NCBI RefSeq assembly: GCF_003628555.1 | Contig: NZ_CP021731.1 | Coordinates: forward strand, 3,844,001 to 3,908,000 | DNA: 64,000 bases | Direction of reading: 5' to 3' | DNA from: Azoarcus sp. DN11 | GTDB taxonomy: Bacteria > Pseudomonadota > Gammaproteobacteria > Burkholderiales > Rhodocyclaceae | Notes under the pieces: generated by a model | Told to the model about the DNA's origin: nothing | Database searches by the model: none | What the model saw: the letters and a program-made list of their open reading frames with translations, nothing else | In this document: piece after piece, positions 56,924-64,000 of the stretch | Numbering within the stretch: the first letter of the stretch is position 1 | How the letters are laid out: the number at the start of each line of letters is the position of its first letter | Program-made: the position numbers and the translations under genes

Positions 56924-57877
56924 TCAGTACGGCAGCTCGCAGCCGAGGCCGCGCTCGCGCGCGAGCGCGACGACGCGGGCCGCGACGGCGATGTCCTGGA
57001 CCGCCATGCCCTGCGACTCGAACAGCGTGATCTGCGCCGCAGACGTGCGTCCCGGCCGCACGCCGGCAATCACTTCGCCCAGTTCGACCCAGCGGCCCGG
57101 CTGCGTGCGCCCCTTCTCCAGCAGCGGCATCAGGTCGCCCGCCTCGCGCACGGCGATCTCGCGCGAATCGACGCAGATCACGTCCGCGCGGCGCACCGCC
57201 GCCTCCGACAGCTCCTGCCGCGCGAGGCTGTTGGAGCCCGCCGCGGTGATGTGGGTGCCGGTCTCGAGCCAGTCCGCATCGAAGAGCGGCTTGGGCGAGG
57301 TCGTGATCGTCACCACCACGTCCGAGCCACGCACGGTGTCCTCGGCGCTCGCCGCCGGCACGACCTCGCGGCCGGTCTCGCGGCTCATCTGCGCGCAGAA
57401 GCTCGCCAGGCGATCCGCATTGCGCGCAAACACCTTGATGCGCTCGATCGGGCGCACCGCGCACAGCGCCAGCACCTGCCCCTGCGCCTGCCAGCCGGAG
57501 CCGAACACGCCGGCCACGCGGGCGTCCGGCCGCGCGAGCCACTTCGCCGCGACGCCGCCCGCCGCGCCGGTCCGCATCATGCCGAGGCGATCGGCTTCGA
57601 GCACCGCCACCGGATCGCCCGTCGTCGCATCGAAGAGGTGCACCCAGAAACGTAGTTTCGGCCCCGCCGACGTATAGACCTTCAACCCGGTGAGATTCAG
57701 CCCCGGCACCCCGCCTTGCAGCAGGTGGGTCATCGTCGACGGCAACCGCACCCGCTGACGCGGGTAATCGACGGTCTCGCCGCGCCCGTGCGCGCCCATC
57801 ACCTGCTCCACGGCCTCCAGCGCCAGCGGCATGTCGAGCACGCTCGCGACCTCATCTTCCTTCAGGTAAATCGCCAT
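56924..57877 (-). CDS. Ornithine cyclodeaminase/mu-crystallin family protein
   Basis: NAD(P)-dependent enzyme family covering ornithine cyclodeaminase, alanine dehydrogenase and imine reductases. The start at 57877 (MAIYLKEDEVASVLDMPLAL) gives 317 residues. Substrate-side motifs are LNLTGLKVYTS and LEADRLGMMRTGAAGGVAAKWLA; the Rossmann turn is VAGVFGSGWQAQGQVLAL; later GTHITAAGSNSLARQEL. Ornithine-specific residues cannot be confirmed by eye, so the reaction is left open. It lies 24 bases upstream of the PP2C gene, though their functions are not obviously linked. Confidence 0.88.
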   Translation of the reverse strand: MAIYLKEDEVASVLDMPLALEAVEQVMGAHGRGETVDYPRQRVRLPSTMTHLLQGGVPGLNLTGLKVYTSAGPKLRFWVHLFDATTGDPVAVLEADRLGMMRTGAAGGVAAKWLARPDARVAGVFGSGWQAQGQVLALCAVRPIERIKVFARNADRLASFCAQMSRETGREVVPAASAEDTVRGSDVVVTITTSPKPLFDADWLETGTHITAAGSNSLARQELSEAAVRRADVICVDSREIAVREAGDLMPLLEKGRTQPGRWVELGEVIAGVRPGRTSAAQITLFESQGMAVQDIAVAARVVALARERGLGCELPY

Positions 57878-57952
57878 ATTCGTTCCGTCTTGGTTGAACG
57901 CGGCCCCGCACGGCACCGCGGATCTCAGGCTATTCTAGCCCCGCGCAGGGCG

Positions 57953-57977
57953 AAAAAAAGTCTGCTCCCGGGAGCAG
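57953..57977 (-). terminator. Intrinsic terminator of the dctPQM operon
   Basis: On the minus strand the stem CTGCTCCC/GGGAGCAG (57977-57962) is followed by AC and seven T residues, 31 bases after the dctM stop. A textbook Rho-independent terminator. Confidence 0.92.
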
Positions 57978-58008
57978 GCTTCGCTGCGAGCCGCGACGAC
58001 ATCGCGTG

Positions 58009-59292
58009 TTACATCATCCCCATCGCCCGCGGCAGCCAGATCGACAGCTCCGGCCAATAGGTGACGATCACGAGGAAGGCCAGCAACGTGATCAGCCACG
58101 GCATCACCGCCTTGGTCATCTCGGTGATGCCCAGCCGCGAGATGCCCGACGCGACGTACAGGTTCAGGCCCACCGGCGGATGGCACAGGCCGACTTCCAT
58201 GTTGGCGTCGATCAGGATGCCGAGGTGCACCGGGTTGATGCCCAGCGCCACCGCGGTCGGATAGAGGATCGGCGCCATGATCAGGATGATCGACGAGGGC
58301 TCCATGAAGTTGCCCGCGAGAAGCAGCATCAGGTTCGCGATCAGCAGGAAAGAGATCCAGTTCAGGTCCTTCGCCAGCATCCAGCCCGCGAGCGCCTGCG
58401 GGATGTTCTCGTTGGTCATGATGAACGAGAACAGCGCCGCGTTCGTGATGATGTAGAGCAGCATCGCCGACATGTTGGCCGAGTTGATCAGCACCTTCGG
58501 CACGTCCTTGAAGCCCATGTCCTTGTAGACGAACACCGACACGAAGAATGCATACACCGCGCTCACCGCCGCCGCCTCGGTCGCCGTGAAGACGCCGGAG
58601 TAGATGCCGCCGATGATGATGACGACGATCATCAGGCCCCAGACGCTCTCGCGGAAGGCCTTCCAGCGTTCGCCCCAGCCCTTCCTCGGCAGGCGCGGGT
58701 AGTCGTTCTTCCTGGCGATATACCAGGTCACGCCGCACAGCATCAGCGTGAGCAGGATCCCCGGCAAGAGGCCCGCAACGAACAAGGCACCGATCGAGGT
58801 GTTGGTCGAGATCGCGTAGATCACTTTCGGGATCGACGGCAGCATCAGGATGCCGAGCGACCCCGCGACCGTGATGACGCCCGCGCCGAAGCGCATCGGG
58901 TAACCCGCCTGCACCATCGCCGGCAGCACGATCGAGCCGATCGCGACGACCGTGGCGACGCTCGATCCGCACACCAGCGCGAACATCGCGCAGGCCATGA
59001 TCCCCGCGAGCGCGAGGCCGCCGTAGAAGTGCCCGATCAAGGAGGACGCGAAGTTGATCATCCTTCGCGCGACGCCGCCGTGGGTGAGGAAGTTGCCGGC
59101 GAGGATGAAGAAGGGCACCGCCATGATCTCGAACTTCTCGATGCCGGTGAACAGCTTCAGCGCCACCGAGTCGAGCGGCACCTGCGTCATCGTGAAGAGG
59201 AAGGTGAGGACGGTGAGGCCGAGCGAGATGGAGATCGGCATGCCCGTCAGCATCAGGGCGATGAGGAGGCCGAAGAGGAATGCGGAGCTCAT
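58009..59292 (-). CDS. dctM: TRAP transporter large permease DctM
   Basis: Twelve-helix membrane subunit driving sodium-coupled uptake of C4-dicarboxylates or related acids. The 427 residues include FLFGLLIALMLTGMPISISLGL, PFFILAGNFLTHGGVARRMI, GIMACAMFALVCGSSVATVVAIG and the C-terminal HPPVGLNLYV with ANMEVGLC. The ATG at 59292 overlaps the dctQ stop by 4 bases. Confidence 0.95.
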   Translation of the reverse strand: MSSAFLFGLLIALMLTGMPISISLGLTVLTFLFTMTQVPLDSVALKLFTGIEKFEIMAVPFFILAGNFLTHGGVARRMINFASSLIGHFYGGLALAGIMACAMFALVCGSSVATVVAIGSIVLPAMVQAGYPMRFGAGVITVAGSLGILMLPSIPKVIYAISTNTSIGALFVAGLLPGILLTLMLCGVTWYIARKNDYPRLPRKGWGERWKAFRESVWGLMIVVIIIGGIYSGVFTATEAAAVSAVYAFFVSVFVYKDMGFKDVPKVLINSANMSAMLLYIITNAALFSFIMTNENIPQALAGWMLAKDLNWISFLLIANLMLLLAGNFMEPSSIILIMAPILYPTAVALGINPVHLGILIDANMEVGLCHPPVGLNLYVASGISRLGITEMTKAVMPWLITLLAFLVIVTYWPELSIWLPRAMGMM

Positions 59293-59990
59293 TGCCGGCC
59301 CCCCTTCCTGGTGGCGTCGTCGCCCATCATCTCGTGCTTGAGGTCATGCAGGTGGAGGTTGTCGTCCATGTCGTAGGGATTGACGTCCACCTGCGGCAGA
59401 CCTTCCTCCAGCCCCTCGACATGGGCGTGGTCGTGATGCGGCAGCTCGCCCGTCAGGTAGAAGCTCCAGGCCACCTGCAGGAAGCGGAAGCACATCAGCG
59501 CGGAGCCGAGCGGAATGGCGCTATAGACGATCCAGGTCGGCCATTCGAGGTCGGGCGTGGTCGGCCCTTCGGGCACGTCGCCCGGGTCCATCCCGAGTGT
59601 GTGGAGCACGGCGTAGTGCATGCCGTTGTCCCAAATGAAGCGCGCTCCGAGCGCCGCGACGGTGCCGGTGAAGAGCGCACCGGCGAGCAGGCCGAAAAGG
59701 ATGAATTTGCGCCGCTTGGATTCTTCGAGGCGATTGACGACGACATCGACGCCGACGTGGATGCCGGTGCGCACGCCGTAGGCCGCGCCAAACTTGGCCA
59801 TCCACACGAACATGATGATGCACAGTTCCTGGGCCCAGCCGAAGTTGAGGCTCAGCAGCCAGTCCTGGATCAGGGGAATGGACATCCCCGCGAGATGGCG
59901 ATGGATCACCGCCACGAAGATGAGCAACGTCGCCCCCCCGATGAGGAAGGCGATGATCGCCTCCTCCAGGCGATCGAGTACCTTGAGCAT
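59289..59990 (-). CDS. dctQ: TRAP transporter small permease DctQ with His/Asp-rich tail
   Basis: Four-helix small membrane subunit. The 233 residues are longer than many DctQ proteins. They open MLKVLDRLEEAIIAFLIGGA, contain FVWMAKFGAAYGVRTGIHVGVDVVV in part (the conserved R-T-G-x-H-V-G-V-D motif), and end in about 50 hydrophilic residues. The tail has many His and Asp (LPHHDHAHVEGLEE, DNLHLHDLKHEMMG). It could bind metal or contact a partner; this is inference. GGGAGA precedes the start. Confidence 0.93.
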   Translation of the reverse strand: MLKVLDRLEEAIIAFLIGGATLLIFVAVIHRHLAGMSIPLIQDWLLSLNFGWAQELCIIMFVWMAKFGAAYGVRTGIHVGVDVVVNRLEESKRRKFILFGLLAGALFTGTVAALGARFIWDNGMHYAVLHTLGMDPGDVPEGPTTPDLEWPTWIVYSAIPLGSALMCFRFLQVAWSFYLTGELPHHDHAHVEGLEEGLPQVDVNPYDMDDNLHLHDLKHEMMGDDATRKGGRQ

Positions 59991-60084
59991 GCAATTCTCC
60001 CGTCGTACGCCAACCCCGGCCGCGACGGATCGAGGCCGGGAACCTGCCGTAGTGGCTATGAGTCGTTTTTACGGACGGCGAAAA

Positions 60085-61089
60085 TTACAGCTTGTTCGGA
60101 TCGAACCCGGTTTCCTTGTAGATTTCCTTGATGATGTCGGCCCCGATGCGCGACTCCATCTTCTTGTGCACCGGCACCAGCGCCTTCTTGAACGCCAGCT
60201 TCTCGGCGTCGGTCGGCTTGTAGATCTGCGTCTTGCCCGAGGCGCGCACCGCTTCCAGCGCCTTGTCGTTCTCCTCGCGGGCGATCTTGTTGGCGTATTC
60301 GGTCGACTCCTTCATCGCCCGCTCGAGCTCGCCGCGCACGTCGGCCGGCAGGCCGTCCCAGAACTTCTTGTTGGTGATCACCGCATAACCCAGGTAACCG
60401 TGGTCGGTCAGGGTCATGTACTTCTGCACCTCGTGCATCTTCTGGGTGTATAGGTTCGAATGCGGGTTTTCGGTGCCATCGACGACGCCCGTCTGCAGCG
60501 CCTGGTACACCTCGGAGAACGCCATCACCTGCGGGATCGCGCCCAGCGTGCGCATCTGCTCCTCGAGCACCTTGGACGACTGCACGCGCAGCTTCTTGCC
60601 CTTCAGGTCCCCGGGCGCCTTGATCGGGGTGTTGGCCGAGAACGACTTGAAGCCGTTGTCCCAGAACGCCAGGCCCTTGATGCCGCGCCCCTCGAGCTTG
60701 CCGAGCAGCAGCTTGCCGACCGGTCCCTGGGTGACCTTGTGCAGATCGTCATAGCCGTCGAAGATGTACGGCAGGTCGAAGACCTCGAATTCCTTCACGC
60801 CCAGCGGACCGAACTTCGCCAGCGAAGGCGCGAGCATCTGGACTGCGCCCAACTGCAGCGCCTCCATTTCTTCCTTGTCCTTGTACAGCGTGCTGTTCGG
60901 GTAGACTTCGACCTTGACGGCACCCCTGGTGTACTTCTCGGCAAGTTCCTTGAACTTGTCGGCCGCCTTGCCCTTGGGCGTGTCGTTGGCGACGACGTGG
61001 CTGAACTTGATCACGATGGGCTCGGCGGCGACCGCAGCAGCGGACAGCCCCATGGCGACGAGACCAATGAAAAGGGCGCGGATTTTCAT
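60085..61089 (-). CDS. dctP: TRAP transporter periplasmic dicarboxylate-binding protein DctP
   Basis: Periplasmic solute receptor, 334 residues. A signal peptide (MKIRALFIGLVAMGLSAAAV, cut near AAEP) is followed by VIKFSHVVANDTPKGKAAD, VEVYPNSTLYKDKEEMEAL, the carboxylate-binding region GKKLRVQSSKVLEEQMRTLG and VVDGTENPHSNLYTQKMHEV. It strongly resembles DctP proteins for succinate, fumarate and malate. GAGGAGATAGGGG precedes the ATG. First gene of dctPQM, divergent from the sensor kinase gene. Confidence 0.95.
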   Translation of the reverse strand: MKIRALFIGLVAMGLSAAAVAAEPIVIKFSHVVANDTPKGKAADKFKELAEKYTRGAVKVEVYPNSTLYKDKEEMEALQLGAVQMLAPSLAKFGPLGVKEFEVFDLPYIFDGYDDLHKVTQGPVGKLLLGKLEGRGIKGLAFWDNGFKSFSANTPIKAPGDLKGKKLRVQSSKVLEEQMRTLGAIPQVMAFSEVYQALQTGVVDGTENPHSNLYTQKMHEVQKYMTLTDHGYLGYAVITNKKFWDGLPADVRGELERAMKESTEYANKIAREENDKALEAVRASGKTQIYKPTDAEKLAFKKALVPVHKKMESRIGADIIKEIYKETGFDPNKL

Positions 61090-61225
61090 CCCCTATCTCC
61101 TCCAAATTGCTTAGTTATATGTATGCCCCATGTCCGGGCAGATGCCGTGCAGCAACTGGAAGCGCCGGACACTTGTTTCAGTTTATGAACCGCCCCCGAC
61201 CTATAACATTGTGGTTATCCACAAC

Positions 61226-63217
61226 ATGGACACCGTCCCCCCGCCGATGAGCCCCCGCGCGACCGTCGCCCTGACCACCCGGCAGCGCTGGCTCACGGCC
61301 GTGCCGTACCTGACCGTGCTGCTGTTCCTCGTGGTGATCGCCGCGCTCGTCTGGTTCACGCGCGCCTACGATGAGGAGGAGCAGCGCGCGACGCTCATCA
61401 ACGACGTGCTGTGGATGGAGCAGAACCTGCAGTTCAAGCTCGAGCGCAACGCCTCGCAACTCGAGCAGATCGGACAAGACATCCTTTCTCCCACCAACCG
61501 CCACCCGTCGCAGACCTCCGCCGCACTGCGCCAGCTCGTACGCTCGGAGAACGGCCTCGTGCGCGTGGTGTGGCTCGACGCCGCCGGCCACATGCGGGGC
61601 GCGCTGCCGCCCATCGGCGACAGAGAGACGCTCGGCGAACCGCTGAGCGAGCAGTCGGCTGCGCGCTTCCGGCTCGCCCAGGCGCTGGGACGGCGCGTCT
61701 ACGGCCAGGTCTACGCCGCCGGCGGCCGCCAGCAATTCGAGGTGCATGTCCCGATCTACTCCGAAAACGGCTTCGCGGGCGCGATGGTGGGGGTCTATTC
61801 CCTGCGCGAGCTCGTCACGGACGAGCTGCCGTGGTGGTTCGCTGAACGCTACCGCGTAAGCGTGCTCGACAGCGGCGGACGCGAGCTCGTGTCGAAGTCC
61901 AAGGTGGCGCCGCTGTCCGACCGGCAGAGCTATTCGATGGCGTTCGATCCGCCCGGCGACGGCCTCACGCTGCAGGTCACCGCCTACCGCGGCGAGACGC
62001 GCTGGGTCCAGGTCCTGCTGATCGGCTCCATCCTGCTGCTCGGCGGCATCCTGATCTGGAGCGTGCTGCAGCTGCGCCGCGAACTGCAGCGCCGCCACCG
62101 GGCAGAGCAGGCCCTGCGCAGCGAATCCCTGTTCCGCCGGGCGATGGAAGACTCCATGCTCACCGGCCTGCGCGCCCGCGACCGCAACGGCCGCATCACT
62201 TACGTGAACCCCGCCTTCTGCAAGATGGTCGGCTACAGCGCCGAGGAACTCGTCGGCTGCACGCCGCCGATGCCCTACTGGGACCCCGACTTCCTCGTGC
62301 AGACGCAGGAGGTCCACGACCGCGTCCTCGGCGGCAACGCCCCGCCCGAAGGCTTCGAACTGTGCCTGCGGCGCAAGAACGGCGAGCGTTTCGACGCCCT
62401 GATCTTCGAAGCCCCGCTGATCGACGCCGCGGGACGGCACACCGGCTGGATGGGCTCGCTGCTCGACATCACCGCCCAGAAACGCGCCGAGGAACTCGCA
62501 CGCCAGCAGGAAGAACGCCTCCAGGCCACCTCCCGCCTGATCACGATGGGCGAGATGGCCTCGACCCTCGCGCACGAACTCAACCAGCCGCTCGCGGCGA
62601 TCGCCAGCTACAACACGGGCTGCCTCAACCGCCTCGAGCAGCCCGCGCTCGACCGCGAGGAGTTCAGGGACATCTTCGACCGCATCGGCCGCCAGGCGCG
62701 CCGCGCCGGCGACATCATCCGCCGCGTGCACGACTTCGTGCGCCGCGCCGAGCCCAAGCGCGAACCGCTCGACCTCAACCTGATGATCCGCGAGGCGATC
62801 GGCCTCATCGAGGCCGATTCGGCCAAACGCGGCATGCGCATCGAAACCGAGCTAGACGAATCGCTGCCGGCCGTGGCGGCCGACCCGGTGATGATCGAGC
62901 AGGTCATCGTGAACCTCGTGCGTAACGGCATGGACGCCATGCGCGACAACCCGCCGTCGCGGCGCACCATGCGCGTGAGCACCCGGCGCGAGGGCGACAT
63001 GCTCGTCGTGCGCGTTGCCGACAACGGCACCGGCATCGACCCCGAAACCGCCCGCCGGCTGTTCGAGCCCTTCTTCACGACCAAGGCCGAAGGCATGGGC
63101 ATGGGGCTCAACATCTGCCGCTCCATCGCCGAACTGCACCACGGCCGGCTCGGTTTCGAAATCAACCCCGACGGCGGTACCATCTTCACGCTGTCGCTAC
63201 CCGTGGAATCCTCATGA
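61226..63217 (+). CDS. dctS: PAS-domain sensor histidine kinase, DctB/DctS type
   Basis: Membrane sensor of 663 residues. Two helices (about 24-44 and 267-287) enclose a periplasmic double-PDC-like region. Next come a PAS domain (ARDRNGRITYVNPAFCKMVG) with a PAC tail, the DHp box with His450 (MGEMASTLAHELNQPLAAIA), and a HATPase (VIVNLVRNGMDAM, VADNGTGID, KAEGMGMGLNICRSI). The NtrB-like layout and divergence from dctPQM point to dicarboxylate sensing. The start is uncertain: no ribosome site precedes 61226, and a hairpin TTGTGG-TTAT-CCACAA (61209-61224) sits just before it. Confidence 0.9.
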   Translation: MDTVPPPMSPRATVALTTRQRWLTAVPYLTVLLFLVVIAALVWFTRAYDEEEQRATLINDVLWMEQNLQFKLERNASQLEQIGQDILSPTNRHPSQTSAALRQLVRSENGLVRVVWLDAAGHMRGALPPIGDRETLGEPLSEQSAARFRLAQALGRRVYGQVYAAGGRQQFEVHVPIYSENGFAGAMVGVYSLRELVTDELPWWFAERYRVSVLDSGGRELVSKSKVAPLSDRQSYSMAFDPPGDGLTLQVTAYRGETRWVQVLLIGSILLLGGILIWSVLQLRRELQRRHRAEQALRSESLFRRAMEDSMLTGLRARDRNGRITYVNPAFCKMVGYSAEELVGCTPPMPYWDPDFLVQTQEVHDRVLGGNAPPEGFELCLRRKNGERFDALIFEAPLIDAAGRHTGWMGSLLDITAQKRAEELARQQEERLQATSRLITMGEMASTLAHELNQPLAAIASYNTGCLNRLEQPALDREEFRDIFDRIGRQARRAGDIIRRVHDFVRRAEPKREPLDLNLMIREAIGLIEADSAKRGMRIETELDESLPAVAADPVMIEQVIVNLVRNGMDAMRDNPPSRRTMRVSTRREGDMLVVRVADNGTGIDPETARRLFEPFFTTKAEGMGMGLNICRSIAELHHGRLGFEINPDGGTIFTLSLPVESS

Positions 63218-63828
63218 CTCAGCCTTGCGCCCACATCATCGACGACGACGAAGCCATCCGCGACGCGCTGCAGTGGCTGTTCAAGACGCGCGATGTCGCG
63301 TGCGCGACGTGGTCGGGCGCCGAGAGCTTCCTCGAGGCGCTCCAGCCCGGCTGGCGCGGCTGCGTCGTGCTCGACATCCGCATGGAAGGCATGAGCGGCC
63401 TCGAGTGCTTCGACGTACTGCGCCAGCGCGGCAACCAGCTGCCCGTCATCTTCATCACCGGCCACGGCGACGTGCCGATGGCCGTCGCCGCGCTGAAGAA
63501 GGGCGCGTTCGACTTCATCGAAAAACCCTTCAACGACAGCGATCTCGTCGACATCGTCATGCGCGCGCTGGAGATCGACGCGAACAACCAGCGCGCCGAG
63601 GCCACCCGCGAAACGGTGGAGGCGCGCCTCGCCCTGCTCACCGCGCGCGAGCAGGAAGTGATGGAGCTGATCCTCGCCGGCAAGTTCAACAAGGTCATCG
63701 CCGACGAACTGTGCATCTCGATGCGGACCGTGGAAGCCCACCGCTCCAAGGTGTTCGAGAAGATGGAAGTGCGCTCCGCGGTCGAGCTCGCGCAACTCGT
63801 CAACCTGGTGCGCAACCGCACACTCTGA
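63214..63828 (+). CDS. dctR: FixJ/DctR-type LuxR-family response regulator
   Basis: A 204-aa two-domain regulator overlapping the kinase stop by 4 bases. The receiver has acidic residues in HIIDDDEAIRD, Asp54 in CVVLDIRMEGMSG, Thr in FITGHGDVPM and Lys in FDFIEKPF. The output is a LuxR-type helix-turn-helix (LTAREQEVMELILAGKFNKV, SMRTVEAHRSKVFEKM). With its kinase it likely switches on dctPQM when dicarboxylates are present, as DctSR does in Rhodobacter. Confidence 0.94.
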   Translation: MTQPCAHIIDDDEAIRDALQWLFKTRDVACATWSGAESFLEALQPGWRGCVVLDIRMEGMSGLECFDVLRQRGNQLPVIFITGHGDVPMAVAALKKGAFDFIEKPFNDSDLVDIVMRALEIDANNQRAEATRETVEARLALLTAREQEVMELILAGKFNKVIADELCISMRTVEAHRSKVFEKMEVRSAVELAQLVNLVRNRTL

Positions 63829-63899
63829 CCCTCGCCGGAATCCGCTTCATCGTGCCGCCCCCCGATCACCGTCACGCTCACCACTCCGCGGTCGAGCGC

Positions 63900-64000
63900 A
63901 TGCGCATCGACAAATGGCTGTGGGCCGCGCGCTTCTTCAAGACGCGCTCGCTCGCCAGCCAGGCGATCGAAGGCGGGCACGTCAGGCTCAACGGCCAGGC
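63900..64000 (+). CDS. hslR: S4-domain RNA-binding heat shock protein 15 (HslR), N-terminal part
   Basis: The visible part reads MRIDKWLWAARFFKTRSLAS then QAIEGGHVRLNG, the start of the S4 RNA-binding fold of Hsp15, which recycles stalled 50S subunits carrying nascent chains. The gene runs off the right edge. The ATG at 63900 gives the typical N-terminus; an in-frame GTG at 63852 would add 16 His-rich residues. The domain is clear; the start is not. Confidence 0.85.
   Translation, partial: MRIDKWLWAARFFKTRSLASQAIEGGHVRLNGQ

Noticed and set aside
61215..61223. TTATCCACA, a perfect DnaA box
   Set aside because: A single box inside a hairpin just before the sensor kinase start, with no box cluster, AT-rich unwinding zone or dnaA/dnaN nearby. 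Treated as chance, not an origin.

Overview
The window is a chromosomal segment of a GC-rich betaproteobacterium, most likely Rhodocyclales/Zoogloeaceae (Azoarcus, Aromatoleum or Thauera type). This placement is an inference from protein style and gene order: a complete aa3 cytochrome oxidase biogenesis cluster, rpe-gph-trpEGDC, a Burkholderia-type porin, a fused indolepyruvate:ferredoxin oxidoreductase and a TRAP dicarboxylate system. No rRNA, tRNA or CRISPR array was seen.

Region 1 (1-10.5 kb). A porin start is cut by the left edge. Next comes rpoH behind a perfect CIRCE operator. A long minus-strand cytochrome oxidase operon follows, in transcription order: subunit II (fused to cytochrome c), subunit I, a 48-codon ORF carrying a repeat, a 41-aa assembly peptide, CtaG, a DUF2970 protein, subunit III, SURF1, a CX3C protein, CtaA, CtaB and Sco. 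It supplies the oxidase, its heme A and its copper delivery.

Region 2 (10.5-23.2 kb) is mixed housekeeping and signalling. It holds the heptose adenylyltransferase RfaE2, a REC-DUF3369-GGDEF-EAL phosphodiesterase, RecQ, a short EAL protein without its HDOD half, a cation-efflux transporter and a YidB-like protein. A Leu/Phe-type amino acid dehydrogenase and a fused indolepyruvate:ferredoxin oxidoreductase form a plausible amino acid to arylacetyl-CoA or acyl-CoA route.

Region 3 (23.2-31.2 kb) is the most accessory-looking part. A Pls/PosA-type single-module peptide synthetase (A-PCP, then membrane and left-handed beta-helix domains) overlaps its own phosphopantetheinyl transferase. Directly after it lies a broken copy of the 3' end of a DnaK-like gene. 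Then comes a lower-GC LysE exporter/AraC regulator cassette with strong inverted repeats, a scrap of a second indolepyruvate oxidoreductase, and the intact DnaK-like gene.

Region 4 (31.5-41.7 kb) holds a full branched-chain amino acid (or related substrate) ABC importer, livKHMGF. An IS110-family element sits 16 bp after livF. A PilJ/CheA-like kinase with CheY and CheX proteins, an Lrp-type regulator and an FKBP isomerase follow.

Region 5 (41.7-52 kb) is one long minus-strand run, rpe-gph-[Trp-rich leader]-trpE-trpG-trpD-trpC-tamB-msrA-FKBP. A short ORF with three clustered Trp codons just ahead of trpE suggests attenuation.

Region 6 (52-64 kb) holds a GAF-fused GspE/PilB-like ATPase, a metallo-beta-lactamase-fold hydrolase, a double-FHA protein, a PP2C phosphatase, an ornithine cyclodeaminase family enzyme and a DctPQM TRAP transporter with a terminator. 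The TRAP operon is divergent from its likely two-component regulator. An S4-domain protein (HslR) is cut by the right edge.
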